DNA from: Desulfurococcales archaeon
GTDB taxonomy: Archaea > Thermoproteota > Thermoprotei_A > Sulfolobales > NBVN01
NCBI GenBank assembly: GCA_023255965.1
Contig: JAGDWE010000029.1
Span: 1 to 6,855 of the forward strand
Length of the DNA stretch: 6,855 nucleotides
Direction of reading: 5' to 3'
The translations under genes and the position numbers were made by a program. The notes beneath the pieces were generated by a model. That model did not search any database and was not told the origin of the DNA. It saw only the letters and a program-made list of their open reading frames with translations. The stretch's first letter is position 1, and every line of letters starts with the position of its first letter. Positions 1-5,764 of the stretch are shown here, piece by piece.

Positions 1-42
1 CTGATCATGGACGGACGTAAAATGGTTGAAATGAAGGCGTAG
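1..42 (+). CDS. 3' end of an upstream gene (partial, unknown)
   Basis: The first frame is open from the window edge for 13 codons and stops at TAG (40-42); the visible C-terminus is LIMDGRKMVEMKA. The amino-acid mix is ordinary for a soluble protein tail, but too little is present to name a family. It is followed by 72 bases containing a TATA-like element, so it probably belongs to a different transcription unit from the protease gene downstream. The call rests only on the open frame and its position; a chance open frame of this length is possible. Confidence 0.4.
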   Translation: MIMDGRKMVEMKA

Positions 43-71
43 GGACAAACGGTCAACTAAATTAATAATTT

Positions 72-83
72 GAAAATATAAAG
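72..83 (+). promoter_or_regulatory. BRE/TATA-like promoter of the HtrA gene
   Basis: The sequence GAAAATATAAAG fits an archaeal BRE (purine/A stretch) followed by a TATA box (about 76-82). A start of transcription about 25 bases downstream would fall near 103-107, leaving a leader of about 10 bases that contains the AGGTGA ribosome site (105-110) ahead of the ATG at 115. The spacing agrees with known archaeal promoter geometry; the assignment itself is inferred. Confidence 0.45.
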
Positions 84-114
84 ATTAAAGTGTTAATTAA
101 ATTTAGGTGATTTA

Positions 115-1047
115 ATGGGGCTTGAGGACTTAAGTAATGAGATATCAAACATTATTTCGCGTGTTTCTAAATCGGTGGTAGCAATATTCACCGTAAGTTA
201 CACATATGATTTCCTCTTAAATCCGGTCCCTATAAGGGGTGCTGGATCAGGATTTGCAGTAAGTAAGGACTTAGTCGTGACTAATAACCATGTAGTAAGC
301 GGTAGTAACGAAATAACTGTCGTAACTGCTGATGGAGGTAAGAGCCGAGGTTATGTATTATCATCTGCTCCGTGGAAGGATCTGGCATTGATTCGGGTTG
401 AGGAGCGTCTAGAGCCTTTACAGTTAGGTGATTCATCTTCTATTAAGGTCGGCGAGTTAGTGTTTGCCGTAGGTAACCCTCTTGGGTTATGGGCTGGTCC
501 CACCGTGACCATGGGTGTAGTGAGTGCTATTGGAAGAACAATATCAGCCAGTCCTGAGTTGATACTTGAGGACTTAATACAGACTGATGCTGCGATAAAC
601 CCAGGGAATAGTGGAGGGCCTTTAGTAAATATTAGGGGTGAAGCCGTAGGGGTAACTACAGCGATAGTTCCATTTGCTCAGGGTATAGGTTTTGCGATAC
701 CTATCGATGATGTTAAGGTATTCTTAGAGCATATAAGGAAGTACGGTAAGGCCTTAAGGGCTTGGATAGGCATTTACGTGGCAGATGTAACTCCAGAGCT
801 AGCTAGGGCGTATAAGTTACCAGTAAATCAAGGCGTAATAATAGTCAACGTACTACGTGGTTCACCGGCCGATGAAGTTGGTTTAAGGCCTTCGGACATC
901 ATCGTTGAAGTCGATGGTGTAGCGATAAAGAACTCGAAGGAATTAAGGAGGGTTACGGAGCGTGCTATTGATAAGGGGTTCATCGGCATTAGGGTACTGA
1001 GGGGCTTGAGGGAATTGAAGTTGGACGTCCCTCTACTAATTGATTAG
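115..1047 (+). CDS. htrA: HtrA/DegQ-type serine protease with one PDZ domain (cytosolic)
   Basis: This 310-residue protein is a trypsin-fold serine protease of the HtrA (S1C) family, which degrades or chaperones misfolded proteins. All three catalytic residues are visible: His59 in TNNHVV, Asp89 in DLALIRV and Ser166 in the oxyanion-hole motif GNSGGPL, preceded by the typical QTDAAINP. The protease domain covers about residues 12-205, and one PDZ domain covers about 213-308 (GSPADEVGLRPSDIIVEVDG is its core). The length suits a one-PDZ family member. There is no signal peptide or membrane anchor at the N-terminus, so unlike bacterial DegP it should work in the cytosol. The ATG at 115 has AGGTGA four bases upstream, which supports this start. 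The next gene begins 8 bases after its stop, so the two are very probably one operon. The family call is firm; the substrate is unknown. Confidence 0.95.
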   Translation: MGLEDLSNEISNIISRVSKSVVAIFTVSYTYDFLLNPVPIRGAGSGFAVSKDLVVTNNHVVSGSNEITVVTADGGKSRGYVLSSAPWKDLALIRVEERLEPLQLGDSSSIKVGELVFAVGNPLGLWAGPTVTMGVVSAIGRTISASPELILEDLIQTDAAINPGNSGGPLVNIRGEAVGVTTAIVPFAQGIGFAIPIDDVKVFLEHIRKYGKALRAWIGIYVADVTPELARAYKLPVNQGVIIVNVLRGSPADEVGLRPSDIIVEVDGVAIKNSKELRRVTERAIDKGFIGIRVLRGLRELKLDVPLLID

Positions 1048-1055
1048 GTTATTTA

Positions 1056-1781
1056 ATGGTTAGCGCTTCGGAGGTTACATCAAGGACTTCTAGGTTATTA
1101 GCGTTAATTAATCACTTAGTTAATGGGATTGAATCTCTGATTATGGACTGTCAATGCAGGGAAGGGTACCTAGATATAGATCTAAATGATGTAGAGGGCT
1201 TATTAGGTGGTGAAGTACCCGTATACCTGAATGGCTGCATATACAAGCCTGATAAGTTGTTCGAGTTGAGGAGGTTGATTGATTATGGATTAGTAAATAA
1301 CGTCCTAATTAGGCTAGGTTCTGTAGGTATAAGGTATGGAGTTCTGTATAATATAGCATTTAACATCATAGATAGGGACTTAATTACCTATATAAGAGAC
1401 ATCTCGCTTAGAGCATCCTTAACTGGGATTGAATATATGTACGTAGTACTAGATGACGGCAAGGCGGTACTCATTGAAGGCGATGTTGATAAAGTAGTTA
1501 TCCCGAAGGTAAATTCGGTTCTTAGCATTCATACCCATAGATATGGTTGCTTGCCATCACCTAACGACTTAAAATCGCTTACTGAGCTCCTATTTGACGG
1601 GGGTTTAGGAGCCGGTATAGTATCGCCTGAATGTTACTTACTTATATATAGGGTAGGCCCCTTTACTGAGGACGATTATATTGCCATTAAGAATTTAAGG
1701 GGGTCGCTAGAGGAAATTAAGGCAATTCCAAATAACATAAGGCTAGGTAGATCGCTAATTCTACGTATGCATCACCTATAA
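1056..1781 (+). CDS. Conserved archaeal protein with JAMM/MPN-like metal-site motif
   Basis: This 241-residue soluble protein has no signal peptide or membrane segment. Its C-terminal half carries VLSIHTHRYGCLPSPND (about 155-171), which matches the JAMM/MPN+ metalloprotease signature HxH...SxxD with His159, His161, Ser168 and Asp171; Glu141 (LIEGD) could be the upstream acidic residue. JAMM proteins are zinc isopeptidases that remove ubiquitin or SAMP-like tags. Two points are odd: the gap from the second His to Ser is six residues rather than the usual seven, and Arg replaces the Pro that normally follows HxH. The N-terminal 120 residues match no family I recognise. It starts 8 bases after the protease stop, so co-transcription with the HtrA gene is likely. 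The coding call is firm; the metalloprotease function is an inference from a short motif, and a non-catalytic MPN-like fold is possible. Confidence 0.8.
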   Translation: MVSASEVTSRTSRLLALINHLVNGIESLIMDCQCREGYLDIDLNDVEGLLGGEVPVYLNGCIYKPDKLFELRRLIDYGLVNNVLIRLGSVGIRYGVLYNIAFNIIDRDLITYIRDISLRASLTGIEYMYVVLDDGKAVLIEGDVDKVVIPKVNSVLSIHTHRYGCLPSPNDLKSLTELLFDGGLGAGIVSPECYLLIYRVGPFTEDDYIAIKNLRGSLEEIKAIPNNIRLGRSLILRMHHL

Positions 1782-1852
1782 TCCGTATGAAAAACTAGGT
1801 GAATTTGATTAAAGGAGATAAAGACTAATTGCTAAGTAATAAAGGGATTCAC

Positions 1853-2410
1853 ATGTTCGTGGATTTCGATTTAAGTAATTACTATAGACTTCTCCATCCG
1901 AGACCCGTAGCGGTAATTACCTCTACATGCCATTCTGGGAAGGTCAATGCTATGGCATGTTCGTGGTTCACACCGGTGTCTGAAGATCCACCAACAGTTG
2001 CTGTAGTTATTGATGAGGAGGCATATACCTCGCAGTGTATAGAGGAGAGCAAGGAATTCGTTATTAACATATTGCCAGCTGAATTAATCAATAAAATATG
2101 GACTGCTGGATCAGCGTCAGGACGTAAGGTGGATAAGATAAGCAAGATGAATGTAACCCTAGTTAAATGTAGGAAGCTAAGTACTTACGCCATAGGTGAA
2201 TCCATAGGCGTTATTGAGTCAACATTAATTGAGAGAATCTATGTAAGCGGATCTAAGATATTTATAGGTAAGGTGGTTGCGACGTACGTAAAGGAAGGAA
2301 CTACCGGAAATTATGGATGGGATCTAACAAAGGTGTCAATACCACTCCACGGCTGGGGTAAGCTATTTTATATTCTAGACAATAAAAGCAGATATGCCTA
2401 TGCCAGATAA
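1853..2410 (+). CDS. Flavin reductase-like FMN-binding protein
   Basis: The product (185 residues from this start) belongs to the flavin-reductase-like split-barrel family, which binds FMN and usually moves electrons from NAD(P)H to flavin or a partner oxygenase. The N-terminal block HPRPVAVITS...GKVNAMACSWFTPVSEDPPTVAV (about 15-51) is the family's typical first strand and FMN-binding loop. EFVINILP (68-75) and the C-terminal half with GKVVATYVKEG (139-149) fit the rest of the barrel. A TTG at 1829, preceded by AAGGAG (1812-1817), would add eight residues (LSNKGIHM). I prefer the ATG at 1853 because family homology begins with it, though the ribosome site favours the TTG, so the start is open. 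The gene lies about 70 bases after the JAMM-like gene and may be the last member of that unit. The exact electron donor and partner cannot be read from sequence. Confidence 0.9.
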   Translation: MFVDFDLSNYYRLLHPRPVAVITSTCHSGKVNAMACSWFTPVSEDPPTVAVVIDEEAYTSQCIEESKEFVINILPAELINKIWTAGSASGRKVDKISKMNVTLVKCRKLSTYAIGESIGVIESTLIERIYVSGSKIFIGKVVATYVKEGTTGNYGWDLTKVSIPLHGWGKLFYILDNKSRYAYAR

Positions 2411-2436
2411 ATTAAAAATCGCTGCAGGAAGTCTTA

Positions 2437-2461
2437 CTATGGCTTATATTTCCATAGCCAT
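2437..2461. repeat. Inverted repeat upstream of the membrane regulator
   Basis: CTATGG (2437-2442) faces CCATAG (2452-2457) across nine bases, and ATGGC (2439-2443) faces GCCAT (2457-2461), giving two alternative overlapping dyads. It sits between the flavin reductase stop and the regulator's promoter. It could be an operator for the downstream regulator or a transcript-end hairpin for the upstream gene. There is no strong T-run straight after it, so a terminator role is weak. Confidence 0.35.
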
Positions 2462-2477
2462 CAGTATTATGTTATGT

Positions 2478-2491
2478 AAAAACTTATTTTA
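2478..2491 (+). promoter_or_regulatory. BRE/TATA-like promoter of the membrane regulator gene
   Basis: AAAAACTTATTTTA has an A-rich BRE followed by a TATA-like box centred near 2487. Transcription would begin about 2511-2514. This places the ATG at 2497 upstream of the likely transcript start and supports TTG 2524 as the true start. The assignment is an inference from motif and spacing. Confidence 0.4.
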
Positions 2492-2513
2492 GATAAATGA
2501 TAATTTATGAGTT

Positions 2514-2519
2514 AGGTGG
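2514..2519 (+). promoter_or_regulatory. Ribosome binding site deciding the TTG start at 2524
   Basis: AGGTGG lies five bases upstream of TTG 2524 and matches the archaeal Shine-Dalgarno core GGTG. No comparable site precedes the in-frame ATG at 2497. The TTG start also gives a cleaner signal sequence that begins with a positively charged residue (MKGSYIILICI). Confidence 0.5.
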
Positions 2520-2523
2520 TGCT

Positions 2524-3447
2524 TTGAAAGGATCCTACATAATATTGATATGCATATTAGTGGTTCTTTTCTTGCACAGCATCAACGTATATAGCGCTCT
2601 GGCTAGTAGCATTGTAGTAAACATTGATGAAGATGGCATAGTAGATGTAACTATTTTGATGGAAGTTGATGAGGGTGTGCATAGTATACCTGCGCCTGTG
2701 GACCCTATATACTTAACTATTACAGCGACAGCTAATAATATTCCACTGCCTATAATTTATTCTAATGGTTACCTCTACTTCGTACTTGATTCTAAGGCTG
2801 ATGTGATCATTAACTATATAGCCAATGTTAGTATGGATAATGGCATATTTAACTTGGGCATTAGGGCCGATGAAGTAGTCGAGGTTAGGATTCCTTCCAA
2901 CATAGTGCTTTTATCGTGGCCTGGTGATAACTTAGTGGATGCTAAGGTAAATCAAAGCATGTTAATACTATTCCTTAAAGGACCCCTAACACTTAAGTAT
3001 GTCATTAAGCCATCAACTAAATCTCCTCCCCCAACACTAACTAATTGGACATCCCCAACCACATCACCTGCACCACAGCCGTCAACACCAAGCCAAAGCC
3101 CTACCCCATCTCCCATACAAACACCTACAGCACAATACCCTGAACCCACTACGTTAGTAACTGTTTTAGGGGTCATCGTTATTGCAGTTATACTTACTGC
3201 GTACCTGATTAGGAGGAGAGGAGCTTCAGCGTCTAATGGTGTACTCGATGATGTAGATAAAAACATCATTAAGGCCTTGGAGGCTAGAGGAGGTACCGCA
3301 TTGCAGTCAGAGCTACAAAGCGATGTGAAAGTACCTAAGACTACCTTATGGAGGCATGTAAGGAAGCTCGAAAAGCTAGGTATAGTTAAGGTCGAGAAAG
3401 TTGGATTACAAAATAAGATTGTGTTAATGAAGAAGGTTAAGATTTGA
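2524..3447 (+). CDS. Membrane-bound regulator: outside domain, Pro/Ser/Thr stalk, TM, cytosolic winged helix
   Basis: The product (307 residues from TTG 2524) has a modular layout. Residues about 2-27 form a hydrophobic signal or anchor (YIILICILVVLFL). About 28-163 form a beta-rich outside domain with two sequons (N101, N143), opening with VVNIDEDGIVDVTILMEV. About 164-210 are a Pro/Ser/Thr-rich stalk with one further sequon (N174). About 211-229 form a second membrane segment (VTVLGVIVIAVILTAYLI) ended by the stop-transfer residues RRR. About 240-307 are a cytosolic winged helix (DVDKNIIKAL, then TTLWRHVRKLEKLGIVKVEKV as recognition helix and wing). Such one-component membrane regulators are known in archaea: the outer part senses an envelope state and the inner part binds DNA. 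What it senses and controls is unknown; the secreted glycoprotein gene about 100 bases downstream is an obvious candidate target. The architecture is clear; the role is inferred. Confidence 0.88.
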   Translation: MKGSYIILICILVVLFLHSINVYSALASSIVVNIDEDGIVDVTILMEVDEGVHSIPAPVDPIYLTITATANNIPLPIIYSNGYLYFVLDSKADVIINYIANVSMDNGIFNLGIRADEVVEVRIPSNIVLLSWPGDNLVDAKVNQSMLILFLKGPLTLKYVIKPSTKSPPPTLTNWTSPTTSPAPQPSTPSQSPTPSPIQTPTAQYPEPTTLVTVLGVIVIAVILTAYLIRRRGASASNGVLDDVDKNIIKALEARGGTALQSELQSDVKVPKTTLWRHVRKLEKLGIVKVEKVGLQNKIVLMKKVKI

Positions 3448-3448
3448 T

Positions 3449-3459
3449 GCTGAATCAGC
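3449..3459. repeat. Short perfect inverted repeat just after the regulator stop
   Basis: GCTGA-A-TCAGC is a perfect five-base dyad starting one base after the stop codon. It lies one base before a larger hairpin (3461-3488). It may be part of the same transcript-end structure or a regulator binding site in the intergenic stretch. Confidence 0.4.
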
Positions 3460-3460
3460 G

Positions 3461-3497
3461 TTTCACTGAGGTTCCGCCTCAGTTGAAATAACCTTTT
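3461..3497 (+). terminator. Hairpin plus short T-run after the regulator gene
   Basis: TTTCACTGAGG (3461-3471) can pair with CCTCAGTTGAAA (3477-3488) around the loop TTCCG. This gives a 7-bp perfect core (ACTGAGG/CCTCAGT) that extends to 11 bp with a single bulged T. It is followed by ATAACCTTTT (3488-3497), the same ten bases found after the last gene of the window. Hairpins are not required for archaeal termination, so the T-run may be the working part; an operator role for the dyad is also possible. Confidence 0.5.
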
Positions 3498-3502
3498 CAG
3501 GG

Positions 3503-3517
3503 AGTACTTAATAAGTA
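3503..3517 (+). promoter_or_regulatory. TATA-like element inside a dyad, upstream of the secreted glycoprotein
   Basis: The TATA-like core CTTAATAAG sits inside a 13-base dyad TACTT-AAT-AAGTA (3505-3517). It is centred 40 bases upstream of the ATG at 3551, so transcription could begin near 3536 and leave room for the GGGGT ribosome site (3539-3543). A protein bound to the dyad would compete with TBP, so it could serve as an operator. This is inference from motif and spacing only. Confidence 0.35.
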
Positions 3518-3550
3518 AGTTAAACTACTGACTTAAATGGGGTAGATCAA

Positions 3551-5029
3551 ATGGTGAGTACAAAGAGATGCGTGGCAGTGTTGCTTGCGATTACACTACT
3601 ATCTTCAATAACCACACCAACTGCAACTACTATAGTCCTCGCCGAGGGAAGTAGTTCAACCCTCAGCGTAGATGAGTCAGCATATATAGGTAGGGCTCTA
3701 GTACTTCAGAACATGCTTAGGAATGCATTAGCGTTGAACATATCTGCTGGACTTAAGAGTGATATTGAGGGATTACTAGCTATTAACGTATCAACCTTAT
3801 CGACTAACGAGCTAGCAAAGTACATAGCGAACGCTTCGTTAGCCTTAGCCAGAGTTGAGAATGAAGTTAGGAGTAGGTGGAATTTAGAGCTAGGTAACTT
3901 ATATGCTGAGAGGCTCAGGAATGCAATCGAAGCTAGGGCTAGAGCCATGGAGAGGCATTACGGCATACAATTCGATGATGCATTAAGGAATATATCACGA
4001 GTTAGGGACTTAAACGAATTAAATAGGATTTTAAAGGACGTTGAGAAAGGGGTTGAGAAGGCTAGGCTGGGTAAGTTCACGGAAGGCATATTTAAGTATT
4101 CAGGCAAGCTAATTAATACTAGCATCGAGGAGCCAGGATCGAAGAGGGCTGTAAATGCGTATGAAGAATTAAGTAAAATTGAAGAGATTTTAAAGAGCAG
4201 GGTTTCTGAGAGATTAGGTGAGTTAAACGTATCTGATGAAGTATTAGGCAATATAAGTGAGGCTATTGAACACATCTCAATAGCTAAGGAATTAATTGCA
4301 GGCATACTGGGCAATGCATCATCATATCCACCTGAAAGGGCTAGGGAAATGGTTAGGGGGACCCTCAATAAGAGCTTAGAAAAGCTGTGTACGCATATCA
4401 ATGAATCCATAGAAGAGCTTAAGCTCGAGGTAAGTGAGTTAATAAGTAAGGCTCTAGAGGCAAACGCTACTGAGGTAGCCTCTAGATTGAAGGAAATCAA
4501 AGATGGATTAAGCGCTATGTCATCAACCCTCCAGCGAGTAAGCATATCTGGGATCCAGTTAAACGAAATCAACAATGTAATTGCAGAACTTGCAAGAATA
4601 AGAGCTCAGATTAAGATTTTCGAGGCCGACCTCAAGAGACAGGTGGGTAACTTACCTGTAAGAGCTGTAGATAACGCCTTTAATATCACATTCAATAAGG
4701 CAGTAGAAAACCTTAATGAAACCAAAAGCATGTTAGAGTTCATAAATAACACGTACAAGAATATATCATGCACAGGCATGCATCCAACCTCACCCGTATG
4801 TAAGTATCTAGAGAAATTCCCTGACCTACTTAAAAACGCTAACAGCACGTTGCATAAAGCTGATGAAATGCTGAATAATGCTAAGAGTATGTATGACAGT
4901 GGCATGAAGGTTGATGCCCTAATAACGGTTAATAAGGCTAATGCCATGATAATGGGCGTTAAGGCAATGCTTCAACCAATCTACAGGCTACTCAAGAGTG
5001 GAGCTCAGATAGGGCCTGGTAAACACTAA
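3551..5029 (+). CDS. Secreted, N-glycosylation-rich helical (coiled-coil) protein, unknown function
   Basis: This 492-residue protein begins with a clear signal peptide: charged MVSTKR, a hydrophobic stretch CVAVLLAITLL, and a likely cleavage after VLA (about residue 31). The rest is nearly all amphipathic helix rich in Leu, Glu, Lys, Ala and Asn, as in long helical bundles or coiled coils. I count 16 Asn-X-Ser/Thr sequons spread from N63 to N431, far denser than in the cytosolic genes nearby. Cys407 and Cys417 (NISCTGMHPTSPVC) are well placed for a disulfide. There is no C-terminal membrane anchor; the end (LLKSGAQIGPGKH) is soluble, so the protein is either released or held by other envelope components. 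I recognise no family. A structural role in the S-layer or another surface assembly is a reasonable guess, not a demonstration. GGGGT at 3539-3543 precedes the ATG, and a T-run follows the stop. Confidence 0.9.
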   Translation: MVSTKRCVAVLLAITLLSSITTPTATTIVLAEGSSSTLSVDESAYIGRALVLQNMLRNALALNISAGLKSDIEGLLAINVSTLSTNELAKYIANASLALARVENEVRSRWNLELGNLYAERLRNAIEARARAMERHYGIQFDDALRNISRVRDLNELNRILKDVEKGVEKARLGKFTEGIFKYSGKLINTSIEEPGSKRAVNAYEELSKIEEILKSRVSERLGELNVSDEVLGNISEAIEHISIAKELIAGILGNASSYPPERAREMVRGTLNKSLEKLCTHINESIEELKLEVSELISKALEANATEVASRLKEIKDGLSAMSSTLQRVSISGIQLNEINNVIAELARIRAQIKIFEADLKRQVGNLPVRAVDNAFNITFNKAVENLNETKSMLEFINNTYKNISCTGMHPTSPVCKYLEKFPDLLKNANSTLHKADEMLNNAKSMYDSGMKVDALITVNKANAMIMGVKAMLQPIYRLLKSGAQIGPGKH

Positions 5030-5036
5030 AGGACAA

Positions 5037-5046
5037 TATTTTTTAA
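5037..5046 (+). terminator. T-run terminator after the secreted glycoprotein
   Basis: TATTTTTTAA begins seven bases after the stop codon and holds six consecutive T residues (5039-5044). This is the usual archaeal intrinsic termination signal. It suggests the glycoprotein is transcribed alone. Confidence 0.55.
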
Positions 5047-5052
5047 TTATAT

Positions 5053-5063
5053 CCCTAGTAGGG
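5053..5063. repeat. Perfect short dyad CCCTA-G-TAGGG
   Basis: An 11-base dyad with five-base arms lies between the glycoprotein terminator and the promoter of the decayed SDR gene. It could be an operator or a small hairpin; nothing else in the sequence decides. Confidence 0.3.
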
Positions 5064-5077
5064 TTTCAAAAATCCTA

Positions 5078-5120
5078 TACCGCTGAGCTCAAATTATATT
5101 AGGTAAAATCAATAGCGGTA
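5078..5120 (+). promoter_or_regulatory. Promoter of the SDR pseudogene flanked by a 7-base inverted repeat
   Basis: The BRE/TATA-like stretch CTCAAATTATATT (5088-5100) is centred about 32 bases before the ATG at 5128, which fits a nearly leaderless archaeal transcript. It is bracketed by TACCGCT (5078-5084) and AGCGGTA (5114-5120), a perfect inverted repeat with centres 36 bases apart. The arms lie just upstream of the TATA box and near the expected transcript start, the usual places for archaeal repressor half-sites. The promoter seems intact although the gene behind it is dead. Confidence 0.45.
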
Positions 5121-5127
5121 ATAATTA

Positions 5128-5760
5128 ATGAATACGTTAGTAACAGGTGCATCATCAGGCACTGGAAGGGCGTTAAGTATAGAGCTATGTAAGGAGGGAT
5201 TTAAGGTGATAGGCGTTGGTAGAAATTAAAAAGCATTGCAGGAAGTTAAATCAGTATGCAGTGAATGCTTCGATTACTTAATTGCTGACTTATCTAGAAT
5301 TAATGAAATTAGGAAGATAATAGGTATGGTAGGCATTCGCACATCGATCTCCTAGCGAATAATGCCGGGTACGGTCTATATAAAGGCGTCCTCGGAATAA
5401 CCTTAGATGAAATTATTGGCACGACTTCAGTTAGCTTCATCGCGCCACTAGCTCTAGTTAGGGGTTACTTCCATTTATGAGCGGCAGATCAGTAGTCGTT
5501 AACGTAATTACTGTAGGGGGGTCTCCGTCTTAATGACTAAACTACCTATTTATGGAGCAATGAAGGTAGCCTTGCACTATGCCTCAGGAGCCCTTAGAAG
5601 GGAATTAAAGGCCGGAAGGATCCATTTAATTAACGTATATCCCGGCGTAGTAAGTACGGAATTTCATTGTGGGGCCGGCAGTAATCCACCAATTAAGGGA
5701 ACGTATACCAAAATATGTAGCTTTAGGCAAGACCTTAGGATCACACCTCCCCTCTATTAA
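5128..5760 (+). pseudogene. Decayed short-chain dehydrogenase/reductase (SDR)
   Basis: Pieces of one SDR, an NAD(P)-dependent Rossmann-fold oxidoreductase, occur in order but in changing frames. From ATG 5128 comes the cofactor motif TGASSGTGR, interrupted by an in-frame TAA (5227-5229). About 5340-5462 gives HIDLLANNAGYG with the family's NNAG. About 5465-5515 gives LLPFMSGRSVVVNVITVGG. About 5521-5697 gives LPIYGAMKVALHY with the catalytic YxxxK, then INVYPGVVSTEF. From about 5705 IPKYVALGK reads in another frame. The first three frame changes each fit loss of one base; two fall at G-runs (5461-5464 and 5516-5521). The catalytic serine position in NVITVGG appears to be Ile/Thr. Recognisable homology fades after about 5735, so the 3' end is lost or replaced, perhaps by the GC-rich element at 5765. 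The true end is uncertain. Functional product is very unlikely. Confidence 0.85.
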
Positions 5761-5764
5761 TAAT

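Noticed and set aside
1882..2145. Minus-strand open frame of 87 codons inside the flavin reductase gene
   Set aside because: It is the shadow of a well-conserved gene on the other strand and has no ribosome site or family resemblance.
2952..3269. Minus-strand open frame opposite the Pro/Ser/Thr stalk of the membrane regulator
   Set aside because: Its Gly/Val-rich stretch is simply the reverse reading of the stalk codons; there is no other support.
3706..4947. Three minus-strand open frames (80, 205 and 113 codons) opposite the secreted glycoprotein
   Set aside because: They mirror the codon pattern of the helical gene and show Leu/Ser-rich shadow composition. The plus-strand gene has a signal peptide, sequons and a terminator.
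5128..5535. Programmed frameshifting in the SDR gene at its G-runs
   Set aside because: Three shifts plus a TAA and a lost 3' end cannot be explained by a recoding event; decay is far simpler. Sequencing error at the G-runs alone would not remove the TAA.
5533..5760. A 75-codon open frame as a separate small gene
   Set aside because: It begins inside the SDR fold and carries YGAMK and YPGVVSTEF, so it is one fragment of the pseudogene, not an independent gene.
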